Shown here in pieces: positions 30,987-39,993 of a DNA stretch of 64,000 nucleotides. Location of the stretch: positions 252,683 to 316,682 of the forward strand of contig JADJFC010000016.1 in assembly GCA_016708785.1 (NCBI GenBank), written 5' to 3'. Both the position numbers and the translations under genes were made by a program. Each line of letters begins with the position of its first letter. The first letter of the stretch is position 1. The notes under the pieces are model-generated. The model saw only the letters and a list, made by a program, of their open reading frames with translations, was not told the DNA's origin and searched no databases. This DNA is from Bacteroidota bacterium (lineage in GTDB: Bacteria; Bacteroidota; Bacteroidia; AKYH767-A; 2013-40CM-41-45).

Positions 30987-31934
30987 TTATTGGTTATATT
31001 CAAGTATAGAAAAACAATCATAAGAATTCGGAGAAATACTAACACATGCCCTATCTTTCAATAAAAACTCTTTTGTAGGAAGTTCGAATTGGTATGGAAT
31101 TGATCCTGCGCCGCCAGAAAATAAAGGAGTCGTAATGCCATTAATATTAACTTTTACATTGTGAGAGTATGCAACTAATTTCCAGTATTTCCCATTAGGC
31201 ACGCATAGAGTAAGACCGGTTAATGGGACGAGATCTCTTTGATCTATTATTCTAGTAATAACCTCAAATCCAGGATTTGAATATTGTTCGATAGAACATG
31301 AAAAATATGGTTCATAATGAATGGCAAAAAGAGTGTCACCTGAATTTGCCCACCAATCACCTATTGCTTGAACATCAACAGCAGGAACCACATTATACGA
31401 ATAGTTGATTTTCCATTTTTTTTCCGGTGGCACGATACCGACAGCAGTCCAGCCGTTGGCAGGTGAGACACCGGATAATTGAACAATACTTTCGAATCCT
31501 GGAATACTGTTTATGTTAGTTGACATACTCCCACTTGAACTTGAATATAAAGCATATGGCACACTCATCATTTGTTGAATTCCCAAATCAATATAGTTGC
31601 TTCCGCTTGCAATTGTGTCTAATTCTACTTTTAAGAATTTAAAATTTTGTCCCCAGTTGATGGATGAGAAAGTTCCAGTAACTATTGTGCCCTTTCCAAC
31701 ATTCAGAGTAAACAAACCTAATGCGTTTGTTGATGTGTTTGTGTTTCTTTGTAAACTTCAAGTCCTGTTGCTGTGCTATCAAGTATGCTGAAGGAACCAG
31801 AACTGCGCGATTTGCCAGAGGCTGTCCATTTGCATTTCGTGCTGCAGCTTGGTAAGGAATGCTTTGAGGACTTGTCCGAAAACTTGAATTTGAATTAATA
31901 AAATTGAAATAAAACACAGACGAATAAGGTTCAT
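30987..31934 (-). CDS. Secreted IPYQA-type protein (frameshifted)
   Basis: The ATG at 31932-31934 starts MNLIRLCFISILLIQIQVFGQ (signal peptide). After shifts come SIPYQAAARNANGQPLANRA, FTLNVGKGTIVTGTFSSINW, FKFLKVELDTIASGSNYIDL, GIQQMMSVPYALYSSSSG, then a C-terminal module with WTAVGIVPPEKKWKINYSYN, GLTLCVPNGKYWKLVAYSHN and FSILEYNQ at the end (30987). The main open piece is 30987-31715. At least three indels in the first 90 codons. The C-terminal module (PxGKxWKVxY ... SILEyN) recurs in the gene at 33001-33417. Confidence 0.65.
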
Positions 31935-32489
31935 AATTTCCGGAATATTATTACAATAATTTTTACTTGAAAAAATTGAATTTTTCTAACCAGCACAAAC
32001 AATGGCTGAGAGAACACAATGTAAAAAATAAATGATTCATATTATGTGTATTATTTCAACAAGCGAAAAATTATTTTACAAGGAAATTACACTTGAAATT
32101 TTGAAAAATGAACCTGAAAGTATTAAAATGAGGCATAACGGTTTTACTTTTTAAAGGCAACTTTTTCTTATGATTTTTGCAGTCCATTCAATATGTCTAC
32201 AATTCTCTGCAAAAGGCCATTTACAGACATATTTAAAGAGAAAACTCGAAATGTTCTGTGAATATGTGTATACAGGAGTATACATGCGAAGGCACTTAAT
32301 TACTGGGAAAAATGAGCTTGATTGCTGCAAACTGAAATATGCAGAAATGACCTTTTGTGATTATTTTAAAAGCAAATGTCAATATAGCATAGAGCAATCG
32401 ATTTTACGATATTTTCCTTTTCATAAATTTATAACTTAACTTTTTGCTCTTTTATTATTCGGAATAAATTGAAAAAAATATCTTTAAAA
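31935..32489. other. Intergenic region, no supported gene
   Basis: AT-rich. One 89-codon plus-strand open frame (32170-32439) has Cys- and Lys-rich composition without signal peptide or family resemblance and is treated as chance. Confidence 0.35.
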
Positions 32490-32695
32490 ACACCCGTAAA
32501 CGAACAATTACTGCCGTAAACAGGTGATTTCACCTGTTTACAATTGTTTACAGGCGGCTGTTAGAATTTGCCTTAACATTCTATAATATCCAGCTTTTGT
32601 TTCTGCCATTTTAGTGCTTCCGGTAACGGTTTTCCGAAAACATGCGAAAAAGAATTTTTTTTAAGGCAAAATGTAAACAAATGTAATTTCAAAAA
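32490..32695. repeat. About 200-bp intergenic repeat, copy 1, with perfect hairpin
   Basis: Closely related to 34068-34260 (shared blocks TTAACATTCTATAATATCCA, GCTTTT-TTTCTG, CGGTTTTCCGAAAACATGCG, TTTTTTTTAAGGCAAAA). It contains a perfect 12-bp inverted repeat GTAAACAGGTGA (32516-32527) / TCACCTGTTTAC (32530-32541) with a 2-base loop. Located upstream of a minus-strand IPYQA-type gene, like the other copy. Confidence 0.75.
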
Positions 32696-33000
32696 AATCG
32701 TCTCGGTTTTGTGTTAAGAGTATATTGGAACATCATGCTTGAAAATGTTTAAAAACAAAAGTTGCAACATCAAAGAAAAAATCTGAAGCGGATATTAGAT
32801 CTCGGGATGTCAGCTACCCATATTTTCAGACCATTTATAAGTAGAATTTTCTGATTAATAATCCTACTAGGATTTCTTGTCGCCTTTGCTCAGAATCTAA
32901 TTCTGATTTCCTAAAATCGTGAATCGTTGCAGGAGGAATATTATATTTTTTGTGCCTATTTGATTTTTATAAAAATGAGCATAAATCCAAGAATTTTAAC
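32696..33000. other. Intergenic region, no supported gene
   Basis: AT-rich spacer between the 200-bp repeat and the 3' end of the short secreted protein gene. No convincing feature. Confidence 0.35.
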
Positions 33001-33417
33001 TTAATTAAATTCAAGGATAGAAACAACGTAATTCATTGTCCTAGGTCCTGATGAATTATTTATATAATAAATATTAATAGTTTTACCTCCTTCTAGCCAT
33101 ATCGGAGAAGAACCCGAAGCAGCTGCAGAATTATTAATATAGAAATACAATGCTGGATCACCCCCGTAGCACCATATATATAGTCTATGTTTAATGCCCA
33201 ATACTCTACCTTCCATTTTTTACCGCTCGGTACTGTTCCAATATTGGACACGAATGTTAACGAATAAGGTATCGTGTTTGGATTAGGTAATGAAAATGCA
33301 CCATCAAGTGTAATAACTCGAGAGAAAGTCAAGTCTTGAGCCGCTAGATTTTTCAAATTAAAGAATAAGAAAATCAATAAAAAATAATAGTATAGTTTTT
33401 TTAAATTTAAAATCCAT
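33001..33417 (-). CDS. Short secreted protein sharing the SILEFN C-terminal module (frameshifted)
   Basis: The ATG at 33415-33417 (MDFKFKKTILLFFIDFL) overlaps the stop of the upstream gene. After one indel near 33365 the signal peptide continues LFFNLKNLAAQ; then DLTFSRVITLDGAFSLPNPN, VSNIGTVPSGKKWKVEYWAL, a shift near 33170, and GGDPALYFYINNSAAASGSS, PIWLEGGKTINIYYI, YVVSILEFN. About 138 residues. The module PSGKKWKVEY ... SILEFN is shared with the C-terminus of the gene at 30987-31934. Overlap with the upstream gene suggests one operon. Confidence 0.6.
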
Positions 33418-33904
33418 CTGTTGTATAAATTAAGGTTTTAATATTATCTGGTGTCGACTGATTGTTATCAAGAGAACTGGCCTTATGAGAATAAAGAGAA
33501 TAAGGAACACTCAGTATCTGTTGCGTGCCCATATCAACATAACTGTTTCCTCCACTAGCATCCATCTCCACCTGCATAAATTTACTTCCGTCACCCCAGC
33601 TGATATTGATGAATGTTCCGGACACAGCTGTTCCCTGACCTAAATTTGCGGTGAACAAACCTAGAGCATTTGTAATTGCACTTTGCGTTTCCTTGTATAC
33701 TACTGTACCATTAGCCGTAGAATCATGAATACTAAAGCGAATTGAAATTGGTTGATTTGAAATCAGGTTGCCTACAATGTCGCGTGCCACTGCCTGATAG
33801 GGGATTGCTTGAGGCGCTTGCGCACTTACTATTACGCTGCTAAAAAGAAGCAGTATTGAAACGCATACAAAGTATGCATGACATTTGTTGTTTAGGGTTT
33901 TCAT
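33407..33904 (-). CDS. Secreted IPYQA-type N-terminal module protein
   Basis: Start chosen at 33904, where MKTLNNKCHAYFVCVSILLLF begins a good signal peptide ending VIVSAQ; a longer frame to 34024 has no such signal. Contains APQAIPYQAVARDIVGNLIS, ISIRFSIHDSTANGTVVYKE, LGLFTANLGQGTAVSGTF, VEMDASGGNSYVDMGTQQIL, then stops shortly after (TLIYTTDGF), leaving about 165 residues with the constant module only. The next gene's ATG lies inside its last codons (ATGGATTTTAA), so the two may be a split of one longer ancestor or a coupled pair. Confidence 0.7.
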   Translation of the reverse strand: MKTLNNKCHAYFVCVSILLLFSSVIVSAQAPQAIPYQAVARDIVGNLISNQPISIRFSIHDSTANGTVVYKETQSAITNALGLFTANLGQGTAVSGTFINISWGDGSKFMQVEMDASGGNSYVDMGTQQILSVPYSLYSHKASSLDNNQSTPDNIKTLIYTTDGF

Positions 33905-34067
33905 GTTTATTTTTACGTGCTTTGTAAAGTCCGTTAATAATAGTGTTCTTATAATTGAGTGCTTAAAGGTTCGATAAAACAAATATAGAAGTATTCTCCA
34001 AATAAAGCACACTATCAGAAACACACGATAGGCGGTAACACAAAGATAGGCTGATAATCCACCTTTC

Positions 34068-34260
34068 GTGGATGGAGGTAACCGTAAACAGCTAATTTCA
34101 TCTGTAAATAATTGTTTAAAGGCGGCTTCTTAGAATTTGTCTTAACATTCTATAATATCCAGCTTTTATTTCTGTAATTTCAATGTTTCCTACAGCGGTT
34201 TTCCGAAAACATGCGGGAATAATTTTTTTTAAGGCAAAAAGTAAATAAATGTAATTCTGA
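34068..34260. repeat. About 190-bp intergenic repeat, copy 2
   Basis: Diverged copy of 32490-32695; the central hairpin has decayed (GTAAACAG...CTGTAAAT). It lies upstream of the IPYQA-type gene starting at 33904. The rest of 33905-34386 shows no gene. Confidence 0.7.
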
Positions 34261-34956
34261 CAAGTAACGATGGATATTAATTATGTTCATATAATATCAA
34301 AGATAAACTAATTAAAAATAGAATTTAATCCTTTCACCCTACGCATAATTAAATCATCAGCCGATTGAATACCCCGCTGGGCGGAAGTGTGTCCTGAATT
34401 ATCTTTTGTTGTATGAAAGATAAATGTTTTAAATGAGATGAAGGAAGACTGAGAAATAGAATAGTCTGATCCTTCGCAATCGGCTTGCAGGAGCAGGTTG
34501 CAAACCACCTTGCAGGTGCTTTCGGTCAAAAGCCAAGGTACTGAGCGTGCAAGGAAAAAGTTCTACTAAAGAATTAGGTGAGCGTAAGAGAGATGAATGC
34601 AAATGAACCTCTGAAGAAGCATCGAGAAAGCGTACCCTCTGTCGAAAGTGGAACTTTTCCGCGTTCCATGATAAATTATAACGGATACCTGAAATGCTGG
34701 TTATAAGACAGACGTTGTAAAGGAGGCATGACTCTTACGTGGGCTCAGTTAAGAAACAGGAGAAACTCATTAACGATGCGCGGGATGCTCTGTAGGAATG
34801 TCTACAGCTCAATTTTCATCACAGATGAGAAGATGCGGTAATGAGTGGCGGATGATATGATAGTAGCGATGAAGTGAGTGTAATGTTCATGGAGCGAAGC
34901 ATGTCAGTTATTCAGTTGTAAAACACTAACAACTTTAAGTAATTAAAGGAGGATTA

Positions 34957-36180
34957 ATGAAAGAAACAACAAGATCGATACCAATCGATCAATTGATGGT
35001 AAGGGCAGCTTGGAAACAAGTACGCCAAAATGGAGGAGGAGCAGGTATTGATGAAGAAAGTTTAAAGGACTTTGCGCAAGATTTGGAAAACAATCTATAC
35101 AAAATCTGGAACCGACTTTCATCAGGCAGCTATTTTCCGTTATCCGTCCGAGAGGTTGGTATACCAAAGGCAGACGGAGGAGTCCGTTATCTGGGTATTC
35201 CCACAGTAAGCGATCGCGTAGCGCAGATGGTGATTAAAGCATCATTAGAAGAGCGTGTAGATAGTATGTTTAGTGAAAACTCATTTGGATATCGTCCTGG
35301 AAAAAGTGCACACATGGCACTTGTGAAGGCAGTGGAAAACTGTCGAAAGTTTGACTGGGTTATAGATCTGGATATAAAAGGTTTTTTCGATAACATACCA
35401 CACACGTTACTTTTAAAGGCACTAGAGCGACACACAAACAAATGGGAAATGATGTACATTCAACGATGGTTAGAAGCGCCAATACAAAAAGAGGATGGCA
35501 CAATGGAGTTGAAAAGCGGAACAGGAACTCCACAAGGTGGAGTAATCAGTCCGTTATTGGCAAACCTATTTCTGCATTATGCTTTTGATGAATGGATGCG
35601 GTTAACGCATTGTCAAAGTCCATTTGAAAGATACGCAGATGATATTATTATTCATTGTGCCAGCTATGAACAGGCAGAGGATAAATTAGACCAAATCAAA
35701 GAGAGATTACTTGCATGTGGATTAGAAGTACATCCTGAGAAAACGAAGATTGTTTATTGTAAAGACTACCGAAGAAAAGGGAGTCACGATAAAATACAAT
35801 TTAAATTTCTTGGTTTTGACTTCATGCCACGAAGCGGTAAATCAATGAAAGATGGAAAAATGTATCTGATGTTCAAACCTGCAATTAGCAAAGGGAGTCG
35901 TGAGCGTATTTTATTAGAGATGCGCAAAACAAATCTGCAAAGGAAAAGCGTCGACTCGATAGAGGAAATTGCCGGGAAACTTAATCCTAAACTTAGGGGA
36001 TGGTTGAATTACTATGGTAAATTTGGCAAATATGTCCTTGATAGAGTTCTGCGAAAGGTTGATAATAGGCTCGGCAGTTATATTATGAATAAGTACAAAC
36101 TCAGCTCGGTGAAGAAATCTTTTGAAATGTTGCATAACATACAAAAGGTTAACCCGAATTTATTTGCCCATTGGAAATAG
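34957..36180 (+). CDS. ltrA: Group II intron reverse transcriptase/maturase
   Basis: 407 residues, uninterrupted, one of the few intact long genes. RT motifs: KADGGVRYLGIPTVSDRV (about 71-88), NSFGYRPGKSAH (108-119), VIDLDIKGFFDNI (135-147, first catalytic Asp), TPQGGVISPLLANLFLH (191-207), catalytic YADD (226-229) and FKFLGFDF (282-289). The maturase (X) region contains RGWLNYYGKF (347-356). No HNH endonuclease domain, so mobility may rely on replication forks or single-stranded targets. An AAAGGAGG Shine-Dalgarno at 34945-34952 precedes the ATG by 4 bases, unusual in this AT-rich Bacteroidota setting. Needed for splicing and retrohoming of its intron. Confidence 0.95.
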   Translation: MKETTRSIPIDQLMVRAAWKQVRQNGGGAGIDEESLKDFAQDLENNLYKIWNRLSSGSYFPLSVREVGIPKADGGVRYLGIPTVSDRVAQMVIKASLEERVDSMFSENSFGYRPGKSAHMALVKAVENCRKFDWVIDLDIKGFFDNIPHTLLLKALERHTNKWEMMYIQRWLEAPIQKEDGTMELKSGTGTPQGGVISPLLANLFLHYAFDEWMRLTHCQSPFERYADDIIIHCASYEQAEDKLDQIKERLLACGLEVHPEKTKIVYCKDYRRKGSHDKIQFKFLGFDFMPRSGKSMKDGKMYLMFKPAISKGSRERILLEMRKTNLQRKSVDSIEEIAGKLNPKLRGWLNYYGKFGKYVLDRVLRKVDNRLGSYIMNKYKLSSVKKSFEMLHNIQKVNPNLFAHWK

Positions 36181-36191
36181 ATTGAATAACA

Positions 36192-36227
36192 AGAGCCGTA
36201 TGAAGGGAGATCTTCACGTACGGTTCT
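36192..36227 (+). ncRNA. Group II intron domain V
   Basis: Hairpin AGAGCCGTA ... TACGGTTCT with upper GAAG/CTTC stem and a two-base bulge (AC), containing the catalytic AGC triad in the 5' strand. This is the conserved catalytic core of group II introns; it begins 12 bases after the maturase stop codon. Confidence 0.9.
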
Positions 36228-36305
36228 GTGAGAGGATTAGGCTGAAATGCTTTTTCCTACTCGACTCTTAAGCGGCATCACTTCCGCACTTTACATACCC
36301 CAGCT

Positions 36306-36334
36306 GCGAAGGATTTTTTCAACCCTTCGCTTTT
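36306..36334 (+). terminator. Terminator-like hairpin downstream of the intron
   Basis: GCGAAGG (36306-36312) pairs with CCTTCGC (36324-36330) around an 11-base loop and is followed by TTTT. It lies in the 3' flank of the intron. May be a real terminator or part of the interrupted repeat element. Confidence 0.4.
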
Positions 36335-36599
36335 AGTACCTGTGTGATTTGAAATCCACGGTGAAAGGTAATCGTGTTTCCAATAATTACATACTGCAGG
36401 TTAATACCTTTTGACTGTTCACTTGCACTGTTCATATAAGGTGGAGCGTAAAAAGGTCGAACCTTTTATTGGAGGATATTATGAAATTGGCACAAATTTG
36501 AAGGTTATTATTACAGCAAGCTTCATATTGCGAAATATTGAATTGGCTCCGCTTTTTGGGAATTCTTGCTTTGATTGCAACCACATCCAGCAAGATCCA

Positions 36600-36804
36600 A
36601 ATTGTTTTCGCTACTTTTATGTGGCCGAATTATAGGGAAGGTGACAACTGGTTTACCAATCCGGGAACTTACATTGTAAAAGTATTTGGAACATGTAGCA
36701 ATTGATTCAAGTGTTCATACTGTTCTTGTCGACTATTCTAATAATAATATTTGCAATGTCAATCTCCCTCTTTTTATCAAAGAGAAAACTTCTAAATCAA
36801 TTTA
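36600..36804 (+). pseudogene. C-terminal remnant of a secreted PKD-type protein
   Basis: Reads FATFMWPNYREGDNWFTNPG, TYIVKVFGTCSN, then after an indel DSSVHTVLVDYSNNNICNVN, LPLFIKEKTSKSI and a stop at about 36804, five bases before the J-domain gene. The phrase NPGTYIVKVFGTCS is typical of PKD/Ig-like modules in Bacteroidota surface proteins. Nothing upstream back to the intron gives a clear frame, so only a stub remains. Confidence 0.3.
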
Positions 36805-36808
36805 GTCA

Positions 36809-37407
36809 ATGGGAAAAACATACTACGAAAAATTTGGCATCCAGGAAAACGCATCCATTGGTGAAATAAAAGTGCTTATAGAAGATTAGCTTTTTGTTAT
36901 CATCCTGACAGAAACAGTGGCAATAAAAAGTATGAAAATATATTCAAAGAAATTAATAAAATATATCGAATACTTTCAATACCTAAACTGCGCAAAGAAT
37001 ACGATGAAGAATTAAGAAGATCAAGAAGCCACTCGTACACTTACGGAAATAATCAATCCAACTTTCGACGATCCCAAACGGATTTTTCCTATCAGCCACC
37101 CGAAGGATTCGATTTTGCATCTAAGCCAACACCTAAGAGGCCTGCTATTGTTAGCTTTTGGGGCTTTTGCAAAGGGTTCTTTATTAAGAGAGTTCTCTTT
37201 CTACTCGTTGTAAGATTTATATTTAACAATCTATTTAACTCATATGACAAATCTGCCGAATCCGATCCTGTATTACCGGGATATGTCTCCCAAAATTATC
37301 ATTCAGCTGAAGTTCCTTTTGATAGTTTACATACTGCGGAGGAACAGTATCGCTATATGAGCCACGCCTTGGAGGTAAATTCCAAACTATCGAAAATGAG
37401 TCACTGA
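36809..37407 (+). CDS. DnaJ-like (J-domain) membrane protein (one frameshift)
   Basis: The ATG at 36809 starts MGKTYYEKFGIQENASIGEIK; one or two bases are missing near 36860, after which ARRLAFCYHPDR-like sequence gives the diagnostic HPD (reads CYHPDRNSGNKKYE), INKIYRILSIPKLRKEYDEE and a basic end. Residues about 75-130 are a polar linker; a hydrophobic segment (about 130-150, RVLFLLVVRFIFNNLF) probably anchors the protein; the C-terminal 50 residues lie on the other side. Ends at TGA 37405-37407, about 199 residues. J domains recruit and stimulate Hsp70 (DnaK); a membrane anchor suggests local chaperone recruitment at the inner membrane. Confidence 0.7.
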
Positions 37408-37870
37408 ATTTTAGTGTTGAGCAATAAATTATTTCTTCCCAAGTTTCCGCCGAGCGGGGGATGCGAAGGAGGCTTCTGGAGATTTGTAATTCTATCCGCC
37501 ATCTTCACCGCCCAAACATCATATGGCAATTTTTTAATTCGCTTCAGACTATCCATCATTTGCTCCTCTTTAGGAAGTGATTCATTTTTTGTCAATGCCA
37601 ACACTGCATTCGCAACCGCAGTTCCGAAATTTTCTTCCACTTCAGAAAACGTTGTGTCGGTATCTTCAATCGTATCATGCAGCAATGCTGCTTGTATTGC
37701 CAATGCAACATTGAAATCTTCGGTATTCGCATTCGCCATCAAAACTTCCATTGCTACATTGCTTAGATGCACAACATACGGCAACTCCGTTCCTGGACTT
37801 TTTAATTTATTGCTACGTGTTTTAGGGTTGCGAAGTTTATTGCGGTTTGGTGGAGGGTTTTGGGGAGCAT
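37401..37870 (-). CDS. HD-domain phosphohydrolase, RelA/SpoT-MESH1-like (frameshifted, C-terminus replaced)
   Basis: The ATG at 37868-37870 starts MLPKTLHQTAINFATLKHVA; one indel near 37805 leads to SPGTELPYVVHLSNVAMEV, AALLHDTIEDTDTTFSEVEE (the metal-binding HD motif), LALTKNESLPKEEQM and VWAVKMADRITNLQKPP, the conserved end of the HD domain in SpoT-like (p)ppGpp hydrolases. After that the normal tail is replaced by SHPPLGGNLGRNN, encoded by what looks like an intergenic repeat sequence (37430-37475). It probably hydrolyses (p)ppGpp or another nucleotide. Convergent with the J-domain gene, overlapping its end by 7 bases. Confidence 0.75.
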
Positions 37871-38001
37871 GGGTATACTTAATATATGAGGAAATTAATC
37901 ACAGTTTGCAATGTTACAAATTTTCACAAAAACCGCGGTAATTTTTTAGTTAGAGATGGCGTAAAACAAATTTTTAAAAATAATTATACTTTACTTTAAT
38001 A

Positions 38002-39534
38002 CTAAGACTCGCAAATTCGCTGAAATTTCTCTGAATTAACTCGAATAACATAAACACCTGAATTATACATACTGAAGTCAAATAGTATATTTGTTTCATT
38101 GGCTCGGAAGTTCCCTTTAAATAGTGTTTCAATTTTTTGACCCATTTGATTAAACAAAGACACTTCTAATTTGTCAGAATGAATTCCATGTAAAACTAAT
38201 GATCCTTGATTTGAAGTTGGGTTTGGGATGAAGGATGCATCAATGGATTTTAAGCTTATATTTTGGAGGCCAACTGTTGTTAAATCATAAACGGCAGAGA
38301 AAGAATGACACCCGTTGGAGTCAGTTGTTTCAACCGTATACAGACCATTTGCTAGTGCAGTATACGATTGATTAGTTGCTCCTGAAATTAACGTATCATT
38401 GAGGTACCATTGATAATTAGATGCAATGCTTGAATAAAGGGTGTCTGAAATACGTGAAATTGTTGGTTGGACTGGAGTATGAACTAAGATTGAAATCGAA
38501 TCAGATATCGCTTGGAGACCTATTGAATCAGTGACGGTCACAAAATAATTTCCGCCTGTTGTCACCAAAATACTTTGTGTTGTATCTCCAGTTGACCATA
38601 AATAATCGTATCCAATTGTTGCAGTCAGTATTGTGGTGTCGCCAAAACAAAATTCCATTTGTCCTGAAATTCCACAATATTTACAGTAAAACCCCAATCC
38701 AAATATTTATCCCAGATAATATTTAACGTTGAATCCAATTTTGATAGGTATGCAACACTATAAGTTCCGGAATTTGGAGATAATTCAACTCCGAACATAT
38801 AATTTCCATCATGAGAGGTTGAGGTTACCGATTGAAAAACTAATGACCCTCCATAAGCTGTGTCTGTAATAGAAAAAGTATTGCTTAATACTCCTGCCGT
38901 ATCAAAAAGCAGTAAACTTGCAGAAGCTGCTGCTACCCAATTAAAACTAGCAAGGAATAATCTATTAGATTTATCAAGTGCCATACCATTAGTAGCATGA
39001 TTTCCGCCTCCTGTAGCAAGCCAACTATTAGTGGAAGGGTAGTTTATTTTTGTCCCCAGTGCTATATCCGCCACCGCCCAAAAAAGTACCAACAGCTATG
39101 ACGAAATCATTATTACTATCCCTTAAAACTATATCCACATTAGGACCATTTACTCCTCCACCGTAATAAATACTATCAATACTTTGGAAATTTGAATCAA
39201 CCAATAAATAATAGCCGGTATAGTTATTTCCACTTGTGTCATCTGAATAACCGCAAATAGCAAAACCACCATTTAAATCATCAGTAGTAATATCTTGAAC
39301 AGATACCCTACTATCCCGCAGCCTTGGAAAAAAAGTAGACATCAAATTTCCATAACGATCAATCTGATAAATAAGTCCATTTTGCAATGAGTCTCCTGTA
39401 CCAATAAAATTACCATCACCCAATTCTTCAATTGCGTTTAAGGACGTTAAAGGATAAGTTCTCTCAAATGTAACTTGTCCGTAAAGACTAAGACAATAAA
39501 TCAAAGTCGTTAAATTTAGTAGGATAAATTTCAT
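38002..39534 (-). CDS. T9SS-exported propeller-like protein (two frameshifts)
   Basis: Signal peptide at 39534 (MKFILLNLTTLIYCLSLYGQ). Repeats such as IEELGDGNFIGTGDSLQNG, DLNGGFAICGYSDDTSGNN and NRLFLASFNW suggest a beta-propeller. Next are Ig-like units (WSTGDTTQSILVTTGGNYFV, YQWYLNDTLISGATNQSYTA) and a T9SS sorting domain (SFIPNPTSNQGSLVLHGIHS, YNSGVYVIRVN) ending at 38002. Three open pieces (39028-39534, 38625-39092, 38002-38697) join with single indels near 39050 and 38660, giving about 510 residues. Exported to the surface; ligand unknown. Confidence 0.75.
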
Positions 39535-39993
39535 AGTTTGTTTTTAAGTATAGAGTTTGAATAATTTTTTATGAAATTATTTAAAAAAACGACATTGCAA
39601 CAAAATTTCAAAATATTAATTTTCGTGTGCCACAATATCTTCCAAAAAGAGAGTTTTTCGCTCTTTGAGTGTTTTTTCGCTGCTCGGGAATTTTAAGCGG
39701 AATTACAGACACCGTTTCATTTATGTAATCCATCAAGCCTCATTCTGTCCGCACTAACATTTAGTCTTGTTGTCGAGTACACCGAACTTTATTTCGCTTT
39801 TTGAAAGAGGGTGGGCGGAATCCGAATTTCATGTTGCAACATTTAAAAGCAATTGATATATTTATATATTTGCTTCAAGGAATTGGTTTAAATTTTATTG
39901 CAATTAAATTTATATGCTTATTTTTTTATCAATTATTAAATCAAACTATAACAATTGTTCTAAACCACAAGTAATACTTAAACACACAATCTT
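39535..39993. other. Intergenic region with REP-like copy and possible promoter
   Basis: Divergent spacer. Contains the REP-like copy at 39678-39765. A TATATTTG (39865-39872) fits the Bacteroidota TAnnTTTG -7 consensus for the plus-strand gene at 39994, though no matching -33 box is clear. Confidence 0.4.
39678..39765. repeat. REP-like element, copy 3 (uninterrupted intron target homologue)
   Basis: CGCTGCTCGGGAATTTTAAG followed by CGGAATTACAGACACCG ... CCATCAAGC ... TCCGCACTAACATTTAG. It aligns with the two copies at 16037 and 20287 in the core (GCGGAA ... GACAC ... TTTCA ... TGTAA ... CATCAAGC) and, more closely, with the sequences on both sides of the group II intron. Confidence 0.65.

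Larger units (their letters stand above)
34387..36265 (+). mobile_element. Group II intron
   Basis: The 5' end is assigned to GTGTGTCC at 34387 (consensus GUGYG). A reverse transcriptase/maturase gene lies in domain IV (34957-36180), the domain V hairpin is at 36192-36227, and domain VI with a pairing GAG/CTC base ends at an AC (CTACTCGAC, 36265). About 1879 bases, plus strand, complete as far as can be seen. The intron lies in a non-coding REP-like element rather than in a gene (see finding). Boundaries may be off by a few bases because they rest on consensus and on comparison with the uninterrupted copy at 39678. Confidence 0.85.

Noticed and set aside
32170..32439. 89-codon plus-strand frame
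   Set aside because: No signal peptide, odd composition, no counterpart in the related intergenic region; chance open frame.
32490..34260. Possible CRISPR or short tandem array
   Set aside because: Only two long, diverged copies with different flanks; no regular spacers and no cas genes in the window.
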